Source: Desulfobacterales bacterium
Lineage (GTDB): Bacteria > Desulfobacterota > Desulfobacteria > Desulfobacterales > Desulfobacteraceae
Assembly: GCA_022361315.1 (NCBI GenBank)
Contig: JAKSBB010001012.1
Coordinates: forward strand, 1 to 8,519
Direction: 5' to 3'
Length of the DNA: 8,519 bases
This document shows, piece by piece, positions 1 through 5,458 of the stretch. The translations under genes were made by a program, and so were the position numbers. Below the pieces are notes generated by a model. That model saw only the letters and a list, made by a program, of their open reading frames with translations. It was not told the origin of the DNA and did not search any database. Each line of letters starts with the position of its first letter. The first letter of the stretch is position 1.

Positions 1-965
1 AATACGTTCAGAATCAGGATGGTCTGGTCTGCTTTTTCAATGATTCTGCCGGTGGTAGCAGTAAAGAAGTTACCGGTGAAACCAACAACGTAGGTGCCGG
101 AGAAGAGCAGGCCCAGGAAGAGAGCGAACCATACAACGGCCCACCGGGCACTTTTTACGGATGAAGATGTAAATACCTTCATGGCAAGATGAGGAAGCGC
201 TACCGGTCCGAGTGTAAAGGCCGGGATGAGCGCAAAGTACCATCTGAAATCATATTTCATGTCGAAGAAAGTCGGAATGGCCTTAACCATTTCCGGTACC
301 ATATCGCCGTATGCCAGGGGCGGGAACCACCAACCGGAGGAACCCAGGGCCTTCATGATCGCGCCCATTGGGACGATCATGGCAACGGTCATAACCACCA
401 TCTGAAAGGCTGCGTTGTAGGATGCGCCGTACATACCGCCGACGGTGATAAATCCAACGGTGGCAAGACCTGCAACCACAATGGCCGTATTATAGGGAAC
501 GCCGAAGAGCAGTTCGAATGCGCGGCCGAGACCGATCATCTGACCCAGGGCGTACATAACCATGATCAGGATCATCCAGCAGACGATCACGACCGTGGCC
601 GGTTTTCCGTACCGCTGGCGGATAAATGTGGCCGGGGTAAAGGCTTTCATCCGCCTCAAACTTGTGCCGTAAAGCAGCGTGAGCAGCGGAATGGAGATGG
701 CCCACTGGATCCAGAGATAAACAAAAGGAACCTGGAGTTTAAGGATTAGTGCAATAACCCCTAAAAAGGTGGCCAGGGAAGCCCATGTGGCCGCCATACC
801 CAGACCGTTTGTGACGGGGCCGATGGAGAAACCGGCGGCGTAAAAGTCTTCATCGGAAGTGGTTTTCCGGGAGGATACATAGCCGACGTAATAAAAAATG
901 GCGAAGAGAATGGCCACGATGCCGAGGCCGATCCAGACATTACTTAGTGCATATTCTGCTGGCAT
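1..965 (-). CDS. Sodium:solute symporter (SSS/SLC5 family), large subunit; 3' end beyond window
   Basis: This gene encodes an inner-membrane cation:solute symporter. The 321 visible residues, which are the N-terminal part only, form alternating long hydrophobic segments with short charged loops. The first helix (about 10-30) is followed by SSRKTTSDEDFYAAG, a loop typical of the family before the substrate-binding core. Next come AATWASLATFLG (58-69) and GFITVGGMYGASYNAAFQ (171-188), which match the positions of the family's helix 1 and its GG-containing region, and then GPVALPHLAMKVFT (253-266), resembling the conserved LPH segment of acetate and other carboxylate symporters. The ATG at 965 has an excellent ribosome binding site (AAGGAGG, 970-976) that overlaps the stop codon of the upstream small gene, so the two are translationally linked. 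Family members carry sugars, amino acids, proline or short organic acids. A carboxylate is my best guess, supported only by the LPH motif and the nearby acyl-CoA synthetase. The family usually exceeds 500 residues, so roughly 40% is missing. Confidence 0.88.
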   Translation of the reverse strand, partial: MPAEYALSNVWIGLGIVAILFAIFYYVGYVSSRKTTSDEDFYAAGFSIGPVTNGLGMAATWASLATFLGVIALILKLQVPFVYLWIQWAISIPLLTLLYGTSLRRMKAFTPATFIRQRYGKPATVVIVCWMILIMVMYALGQMIGLGRAFELLFGVPYNTAIVVAGLATVGFITVGGMYGASYNAAFQMVVMTVAMIVPMGAIMKALGSSGWWFPPLAYGDMVPEMVKAIPTFFDMKYDFRWYFALIPAFTLGPVALPHLAMKVFTSSSVKSARWAVVWFALFLGLLFSGTYVVGFTGNFFTATTGRIIEKADQTILILNV

Positions 966-969
966 GAAG

Positions 970-976
970 CCTCCTT
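970..976 (-). promoter_or_regulatory. Ribosome binding site of the symporter, overlapping the upstream stop codon
   Basis: On the minus strand the small gene ends in TAAGGAGG, so the TAA stop supplies the first bases of the AAGGAGG Shine-Dalgarno sequence. The symporter ATG follows after 4 nt. This arrangement indicates translational coupling and fixes the symporter start at 965. Confidence 0.75.
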
Positions 977-1268
977 AATCGTTTACAGATTCAGAATCGT
1001 TTTCGGTTTCAGGGGGAAGGGAATTGACAAATTCTTCCATTTCATCGTCAAATTTGTTGCACACGATGGTCATCACCAGGCAGACAGCTGCAATGCCGAA
1101 CCATCCGAGAAGAATGGGGACGATGTACTGGGTGGGAAATCCCCAGAGGGTTCCCTGCTGCAGCCCGGGAAATAACACAAAGATGGACGCCGAGTGACCC
1201 ATGAGCAGCAATAGGACGGAGAAGACAATGGTCAGGGTGATCTCCTTTTTGTAGAGCTTTTCTTTCAT
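975..1268 (-). CDS. Small two-helix membrane protein, probable small subunit of the sodium:solute symporter
   Basis: The 97-residue protein has a short basic N-terminus (MKEKLYKKE), a first membrane helix at about 10-33, a short loop, a second helix at about 48-70 (IVPILLGWFGIAAVCLVMTIV), and a strongly acidic cytoplasmic tail (KFDDEMEEF...ETENDSESVND). Many bacterial SSS symporters are paired with a two-helix protein of about 80-110 residues encoded directly upstream (DUF485 as in E. coli YjcH-ActP, or DUF4212/symporter small subunit). Size, topology, position and the 9-nt gap to the symporter all fit. The central GFPTQYIVP resembles the GFP segment of the DUF4212 type, but I cannot assign the family with certainty. 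The ATG at 1268 is preceded by an AGGGAG-like ribosome binding site about 8 nt away. The tail is more acidic than I would expect for these subunits. Confidence 0.72.
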   Translation of the reverse strand: MKEKLYKKEITLTIVFSVLLLLMGHSASIFVLFPGLQQGTLWGFPTQYIVPILLGWFGIAAVCLVMTIVCNKFDDEMEEFVNSLPPETENDSESVND

Positions 1269-1447
1269 AGTTTAAACTCCCTTGAATTATGGTTGGCGGG
1301 AGGTGACATCCGGTTCATCGGAAGTCTGCCTCCCCTTTGTGGAACCCTATTCAGATCTTTTGGTCTATTCTGCTCAGCAACGTATAAAATGAATCCCCGT
1401 CTGCGTGAGATGGTGGTTTTCAGGTCGTTAATCGACACGTTTATATG

Positions 1448-1454
1448 TGTAGGT
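1448..1454 (+). repeat. TGTAGGT heptamer, copy 3 (nearest the symporter genes)
   Basis: Exact copy of the core of the dyad at 1575-1596, 180 nt from the start codon of the small subunit gene. By itself a 7-mer means little; it is listed because several copies cluster in one non-coding region. Confidence 0.35.
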
Positions 1455-1530
1455 GGCATATCAGGCATCAATAGAATTTGATGTAGTAAAGGTACGCCTT
1501 TTGGGCAATCGGCTGAAACCGGATTTTAAA

Positions 1531-1537
1531 TGTAGGT
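1531..1537 (+). repeat. TGTAGGT heptamer, copy 2
   Basis: Exact copy of the dyad core, in the same orientation as copy 3. Spacing to the first arm of the dyad is 45 nt start to start, and to copy 3 it is 83 nt. It may be a half-site for the regulator encoded next door. Confidence 0.35.
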
Positions 1538-1574
1538 CGGGCTGTGGGGAAAACTAGGAAAAAGGAGGAGGGCT

Positions 1575-1596
1575 TTGTAGGTTCGTGAACCTACAA
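1575..1596. repeat. Perfect inverted repeat just downstream of the response regulator gene; operator or weak terminator
   Basis: The arms TTGTAGGTTC and GAACCTACAA are exact reverse complements separated by 2 nt (GT). The dyad begins 14 nt past the regulator's stop codon. As a terminator on the minus strand it is poor: the stem is not GC-rich, the spacer is too short without opening pairs, and the only T-run (five T) sits about 10 nt beyond it, after a C-rich stretch. As an operator it looks better, because its TGTAGGT core recurs twice more in the same non-coding region. Both readings remain open. Confidence 0.6.
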
Positions 1597-1610
1597 GTGA
1601 GAGCGAAGAG

Positions 1611-2279
1611 TTAAGCCTGGGTGCTGATCTGCCCTGTTTTCTCAAAGTGAACCGCGCACCTGACAAGCTCATTGGCATGTTTGAGGTTCAGTTTTTCTTT
1701 GATGCGTTCCCGGTAAGTGCCGATGGTTTTGATGCTCAGGAAAAGACGCTCGGCAATTTCACGGCTGGAAAATCCCCTGCCGATGAGTTTGAATACCTGA
1801 AGTTCTCTGTCCGTAAGCCTGTCCACAGGGGTTTTGTCACGGATCTGAGGCGTGTCGGACATGGAGGATAGGATGTGTTCCTTTACCTTCTCATTGAGGT
1901 AAATTTTGCCGTCCAATACGTGGTGAATGGCAGTGACCACAGACTCCATAGCCTCCTGTTTCATGATGTAGCCTCGCGCTCCGGCAGACAGGGCCCGCTG
2001 GGCATACAGGTACTCATCGTGCATGGACAGCACCAGCACAGGAATATTCTTATGGTGCTGTTTTACGTATTTGACCAGATCAATACCATCGGACTGCTGT
2101 AAGGAGATGTCGGCAATGATCAGATCCGGATCCATATCCTCAATTTCCGTAATGGCGAAATCAACGTCCTTGGCCTGCCCAAACGCTTCAAGATCATCTT
2201 CCTGATTGATGAGTTCGGCCAGACCGAGCCTGAATATGGGGTGGTCTTCCACCAGCAGTATTTTTTTCTTATCGGCCAT
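1611..2279 (-). CDS. Two-component response regulator, LuxR/NarL (FixJ) family
   Basis: This 222-residue DNA-binding regulator is the likely partner of the kinase encoded just upstream. The receiver domain (about 5-120) shows the acidic pair E11-D12, the phospho-acceptor D57 in IADIS, S85 at the switch position and K107 in GYIMK, so the active site appears complete. A linker leads to a LuxR-type helix-turn-helix domain (about 153-213) with LTDRELQVFKLIGRGFSSREIA and the recognition segment SIKTIGTYRERIKEKL. Length is normal for the family. The ATG at 2279 is the earliest possible start because an in-frame TGA lies 3 codons upstream. It has no recognisable Shine-Dalgarno sequence, unlike the other genes here. 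The 87-nt gap to the kinase leaves room for a promoter of its own. Targets are unknown; the symporter genes immediately downstream are the obvious candidates. Confidence 0.95.
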   Translation of the reverse strand: MADKKKILLVEDHPIFRLGLAELINQEDDLEAFGQAKDVDFAITEIEDMDPDLIIADISLQQSDGIDLVKYVKQHHKNIPVLVLSMHDEYLYAQRALSAGARGYIMKQEAMESVVTAIHHVLDGKIYLNEKVKEHILSSMSDTPQIRDKTPVDRLTDRELQVFKLIGRGFSSREIAERLFLSIKTIGTYRERIKEKLNLKHANELVRCAVHFEKTGQISTQA

Positions 2280-2285
2280 AGGTTT

Positions 2286-2315
2286 TCAATAGATCCGGGT
2301 TGATACATCTGTCAA
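2286..2315 (-). promoter_or_regulatory. Possible promoter directly in front of the response regulator gene
   Basis: On the minus strand a perfect TTGACA (2310-2315) is followed after 18 nt by TATTGA (2286-2291), a weak 3-of-6 match to a -10 box. Transcription from it would begin at or next to the ATG at 2279, giving a leaderless message, which would agree with the absent ribosome binding site. The -10 match is poor, so this is tentative. Confidence 0.22.
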
Positions 2316-2366
2316 TGCACATCAGTAAGATACACTATCATCTTTAAAGCGGGAATACCAGTGCTT

Positions 2367-4586
2367 TCAGACCTCAGTACCCTCATTGTCGAGGCCGGAA
2401 ACCGGCATGGTGAGTTTCACTCTGGTACCTTTGTCTGTATCCGAAGAGACCACCAGCGATGCCCCTATAATCTTTGCCCTGTAGTTCATAATTCGAAGAC
2501 CCATACCTTTGCTGCCGGAATCCGGATCTATCCCTGATCCATTGTCCTGAATGATGAAACTGAACTGCCCGTCCTTCACGTTAAGAATGATGTTTATGGT
2601 GTCTGCATTACCGTGACGGATCGCATTCCGTACCGCTTCGCCTGCAATGTGATAAAGATTCAGTGTGGCCATATGGTTACCACGCGCAAGGCCTTTCTCC
2701 CCTTCCAGCCGGCAGTCCACCTGATGGATCATCCGGGTATTGGTTACCAGGTCTTCCAGGGCGGCATCCAGTCCATGGTTGAAATAGACAGGGCATAACC
2801 CACGGGCCAGGCGCCGGGTTTTGGAAATGGCTTCCCGGATCAACTCGGAGATCTGGTCTGAGAGCAGGGCGCCTTCAGGGCGCTTGTCACCGGCTTTTCG
2901 TTTCAGCACTTTAACCAGGCCTTCGATTCCAATCAGGTGAGGACAAAGATCGTCGTGAAGGTCGTTGCCGATTGCCTGACGTTCGCGCTCGCCGGTTTCC
3001 ATGATGGCTTTTTCCAGCCGCTTGACTTCTGAAACGTCCCTGTGAATGATAACCGATCCAAGAGGTTTACCATTTTTATCCCTGTATACGGAACCCCGTG
3101 TGGTGACATCCACAAGCCGGCCGTCCTTGGCCTTTCGTTTGGTCTCAAGCCGGGGGATTATTTCCCCTTTAAGGATGGAGCGGATGCCTTCCATGGTTTC
3201 TTTCCAATGGGCTTTGGGGACAAAGTGATCCAGCTTATTTCCAAGGCAGTCTTCAAGGGTATATCCGAACACTTTTGTAAATGCCGGATTCATATAGGTG
3301 ACGTTTCCGCTCATATCATAAACAACGATGGGATCAGGCACAGACTCCATGACGGACCGGTACTTTTCCTCACTCTCCGTCAGGGCCGCCTGGGCTTGCC
3401 GTCGCTCACTGATCTCGCTGACCAACTCCCTGTCATAGGTGGCCAGCCTGTCCATAAAAGAGTTGTAATAAAAGGCGAGCTGTCCCACTTCATCACTGGA
3501 CTCCATTTGCACGGAACGGTTTGAAAACCCACCGGCAATGTCCTCCTTGAATTTTTCCATCAGGGAATGGAGCGGTTTGGTGATGGTATCACTCAAAAAC
3601 ACCGTAATTGGAATAAAAATAACCAATGCAGCCATCCCCACAAGAATGATGATCTGCTTAATGGCGTATAGCGGGGATCGGATCTCATCCAGGTAGGATG
3701 AGGAGGCCACCACCCAGTCATACTCTGGAATATAGTTGAAAAACACCAGTTTTTCACGGTACCGGATTTCTGCGGGATTTTTCCAGGAGTATTCAAGCTT
3801 GCCATTCTTCTTTTCAAGCATTTCGCGGAAGAACTGGCCTGAAAACCGTTCGTCCGTGAACACATTTACACCGGTCAACTCCGGGTGAATAATTACATTG
3901 CCCTTGGTGTCCATGACATAAGAATAGCCGGTTTTTCCGAATTTCAGATTCAGAATACCCTCTTTAAAATCGTCTATGTCCACCAGCTTCAGGAACTCTT
4001 TGCGGTAGGAGGAAACGGTGATCATCCAGTTCCACGGTTTAAAATAGGTGAGGTAAAGTGCCTTGGGCCTGGGATAATCGTCGCCGGGATTCTGCCACTC
4101 ATATTCAATATAGCCGTTTTTTATGTCGATCATCTCCTGAACAAAACGGTGATCCGAAATATCCAGGCCCTCAAGGGATTTTTTGGGATGCTTCAGTACG
4201 CGGCCATGACCGTCCAGGATGCAAATGTATCCGCTGATACCGATGCTCTGGCTCAAAATGATATCCGTTGCCCGGTTCTTGGCTTCGGTCTCTGTAATTT
4301 TACCCTCACCGGCCAAATCATAGAGCCGTTGAATGATTTCATAGTTTTTTTCAGCGACCCCCCGCAGCCTGTTTTTTATGGATACGGAGACGGCGGTTTT
4401 TATGGTGTTGTGAATCGCTGTGGTGGAGTTCTTCAACTCACTTTCAATATTGGCCTCAACGTTTTGTTTCACAATGGAGAAGATGATGAGGCTGGACAGG
4501 GTCATGATGACAAAGAAACAGGATGAGTATATGAACAGGAGTTTATACCGGATGGGAAAATTTTTGATGAGATCAAAAGGGTTCAT
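2367..4586 (-). CDS. Membrane histidine kinase with tandem Cache sensor, HAMP and PAS domains (HisKA_3 type)
   Basis: The 739-residue sensor kinase has, in order: a membrane helix (about 14-38); a periplasmic region (39-308) with two similar Cache modules; a second helix (about 310-332); HAMP (about 333-385); a short coiled coil; a PAS domain (about 405-520); a HisKA_3 dimerisation and phosphotransfer domain with GNDLHDDL, whose H544 is the presumed phosphorylation site; and an HATPase_c domain with N654 (N box), DNGSGID (681-687) and GMGLRIM (694-700). HisKA_3 kinases normally pair with NarL-type regulators, and one follows 87 nt downstream. Cache domains often bind small carboxylates, amino acids or amines. 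An upstream in-frame TTG at 4643 would add 19 residues, but the ATG at 4586 has a strong AAGGAG site and places the first membrane helix correctly, so I chose it. The gene sits just past a strong terminator, implying its own promoter. The ligand is unknown. Confidence 0.95.
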   Translation of the reverse strand: MNPFDLIKNFPIRYKLLFIYSSCFFVIMTLSSLIIFSIVKQNVEANIESELKNSTTAIHNTIKTAVSVSIKNRLRGVAEKNYEIIQRLYDLAGEGKITETEAKNRATDIILSQSIGISGYICILDGHGRVLKHPKKSLEGLDISDHRFVQEMIDIKNGYIEYEWQNPGDDYPRPKALYLTYFKPWNWMITVSSYRKEFLKLVDIDDFKEGILNLKFGKTGYSYVMDTKGNVIIHPELTGVNVFTDERFSGQFFREMLEKKNGKLEYSWKNPAEIRYREKLVFFNYIPEYDWVVASSSYLDEIRSPLYAIKQIIILVGMAALVIFIPITVFLSDTITKPLHSLMEKFKEDIAGGFSNRSVQMESSDEVGQLAFYYNSFMDRLATYDRELVSEISERRQAQAALTESEEKYRSVMESVPDPIVVYDMSGNVTYMNPAFTKVFGYTLEDCLGNKLDHFVPKAHWKETMEGIRSILKGEIIPRLETKRKAKDGRLVDVTTRGSVYRDKNGKPLGSVIIHRDVSEVKRLEKAIMETGERERQAIGNDLHDDLCPHLIGIEGLVKVLKRKAGDKRPEGALLSDQISELIREAISKTRRLARGLCPVYFNHGLDAALEDLVTNTRMIHQVDCRLEGEKGLARGNHMATLNLYHIAGEAVRNAIRHGNADTINIILNVKDGQFSFIIQDNGSGIDPDSGSKGMGLRIMNYRAKIIGASLVVSSDTDKGTRVKLTMPVSGLDNEGTEV

Positions 4587-4591
4587 TCTCT

Positions 4592-4597
4592 CTCCTT
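4592..4597 (-). promoter_or_regulatory. Ribosome binding site that fixes the kinase start
   Basis: AAGGAG on the minus strand lies 5 nt before the ATG at 4586. The alternative upstream TTG at 4643 has no comparable site. Confidence 0.7.
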
Positions 4598-4633
4598 CGT
4601 CAGTGTTGATTGCCTGGGGAAAATTCTCAAAGG

Positions 4634-4662
4634 ACAGTTTCAAAAAGTGAATTATTTGTCAA
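4634..4662 (-). promoter_or_regulatory. Possible promoter of the kinase gene
   Basis: A perfect TTGACA (4657-4662, minus strand) lies just past the terminator at 4675-4713. At the standard 17-nt spacing the -10 position reads AACTGT (4634-4639), which is a poor match. The location between a terminator and the next gene is right, but only the -35 element is convincing. Confidence 0.3.
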
Positions 4663-4674
4663 CCTGGGACAAAA

Positions 4675-4713
4675 AAAGAGCCGCGTATGCACAAAAGGCA
4701 TACGCGGCTCTTT
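4675..4713 (-). terminator. Strong intrinsic terminator after the PEP-CTERM gene
   Basis: A perfect 16-bp stem has arms 4675-4690 and 4698-4713 with core GAGCCGCGTATGC, and a 7-nt loop (4691-4697). On the minus strand it ends in an unbroken run of seven T, starting 25 nt past the stop codon at 4738. The GC-rich stem and T-run make a textbook rho-independent terminator. Because A/T runs flank both sides it could also stop plus-strand transcription. It separates the synthetase/PEP-CTERM unit from the kinase/regulator unit. Confidence 0.93.
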
Positions 4714-4737
4714 ATCATTATTCCGGTATATGAATTG

Positions 4738-5415
4738 TCAGGTCTGTTTTTTACGGGCCAAGCGGCTGAAGCTCAGTATACCCAACCCCAACAGCATAAT
4801 GGTGGTGGGTTCCGGGACCGGGTTGTTGGTGGCCGATACTGTAAGGGTATCACCCTCGGCAAGGGAAAAATCAAGGGCATTGATTGTTCCGTTTTCGTCA
4901 GTCAGAAAGTACCAGTTGCTGTGGTTCACAAGATCCGTAAGCAACCAGGTAATGTTCCATTCCGCATCTTCCAGTCCGGCAATGACTCCGCCATCCGTGT
5001 AGTGTCTGACCCAATGCCAGGTGGGGGTGGTATCCTGACTGTCATTAATGTCTGCATCATCATCCTGAAGAATCCAGCTCCAGCCTGTGGGAAGCCCACC
5101 CAGAATGAAGTCTGCATCACCGCCGTTGCCCGAAGAGCCTGTGGCGCCATACAGGACACCAAGGCTTAAGGCGTTGGTATCTGTTTCTTCATAAAGCCAG
5201 AAATAGGCGGAATCGTCCTGGGCATATCCGTGCAATGGATTGGCAGACGGGCGGGCATAATTGTAATACTCCTCGGCGCTCCAGGTGCCTGACAGTGGAT
5301 TGATCTCAGTCGTACCGGCGTCTGTGGAGAAGCTGTATATGTATGAGGCAGACGCTGTACTGCAAAACAGGAGTAGAAGTGCAACACAAAAGATGAATAT
5401 CGATTTCTTTGTCAT
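4738..5415 (-). CDS. PEP-CTERM sorting-signal secreted protein of unknown function
   Basis: The 225-residue exported protein has a lysine-bearing N-terminus, a hydrophobic core and a likely signal peptidase site after ASA (21-23). The C-terminus has the tripartite PEP-CTERM signal: VPEP (200-203), a hydrophobic helix (about 205-217) and a basic end RLARKK. In known systems such proteins are processed by an exosortase (EpsH/XrtA type) and reach the cell surface or exopolysaccharide layer. No exosortase is in this window. The mature part (24-199) matches no family I recognise. It is acidic, has nine tryptophans (for example GWSW, TWHW, EWNITW), contains no cysteine, and has an aspartate-rich run QDDDADIND (117-125) that might bind a cation. 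The ATG at 5415 follows a GAGGGGA ribosome binding site. The gene starts 43 nt after the synthetase stop, so it is probably co-transcribed, and ends at a strong terminator. Confidence 0.9.
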   Translation of the reverse strand: MTKKSIFIFCVALLLLFCSTASASYIYSFSTDAGTTEINPLSGTWSAEEYYNYARPSANPLHGYAQDDSAYFWLYEETDTNALSLGVLYGATGSSGNGGDADFILGGLPTGWSWILQDDDADINDSQDTTPTWHWVRHYTDGGVIAGLEDAEWNITWLLTDLVNHSNWYFLTDENGTINALDFSLAEGDTLTVSATNNPVPEPTTIMLLGLGILSFSRLARKKQT

Positions 5416-5458
5416 ATTGGTTTCCCCTCTGACTTAGTTACCGTGTATACGGTGAGTA

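Larger units (their letters stand above)
1269..1610. other. 342-nt non-coding region ahead of the symporter genes
   Basis: No convincing gene lies here. Short open frames on both strands begin with TTG, lack family resemblance and overlap one another. The stretch must hold the promoter of the symporter pair unless the response regulator transcript reads through. I found no good sigma-70 pair and no sigma-54 GG-N10-GC element on the minus strand. What stands out is a perfect 22-bp dyad at 1575-1596 and two further copies of its TGTAGGT core, at 1531-1537 and 1448-1454. These are candidate regulator-binding sites. Confidence 0.6.

Noticed and set aside
189..749. Plus-strand open frame of 186 residues
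   Set aside because: It is antisense to the symporter, is rich in His, Gly and Asp as expected for the reverse of hydrophobic codons, and has no recognisable fold.
1265..1481. Overlapping short open frames on both strands between the regulator and symporter genes (62 and 68 residues)
   Set aside because: Both begin with TTG, have no convincing ribosome binding site or family resemblance, and overlap each other; the composition looks non-coding.
1269..1610. Sigma-54 promoter or CRP-like site for the symporter genes
   Set aside because: No GG-N10-GC pair with correct spacing and no TGTGA-N6-TCACA-like dyad was found on the minus strand.
1560..1614. Plus-strand AAAGGAGGAGG followed by a GTG that could start a 9-codon peptide ending at 1614
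   Set aside because: The spacing to the GTG is long (14 nt), the peptide would overlap the dyad and the regulator's end, and nothing else supports translation there.
3042..4526. Long plus-strand open frames of 160 and 213 residues opposite the histidine kinase
   Set aside because: They are antisense to a kinase whose domains are intact across the whole stretch; their translations show no domain or plausible start site.
4587..4643. Kinase start at TTG 4643, adding 19 residues
   Set aside because: There is no ribosome binding site there, it would start at the possible promoter's -10 region, and the ATG at 4586 has a strong AAGGAG site and gives the usual short cytoplasmic lead before the first helix.
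5440..5453. ACCGT-GTAT-ACGGT inverted repeat between the synthetase and PEP-CTERM genes
   Set aside because: Arms are only 5 bp with no T-run, so it is too weak to call a terminator or operator.
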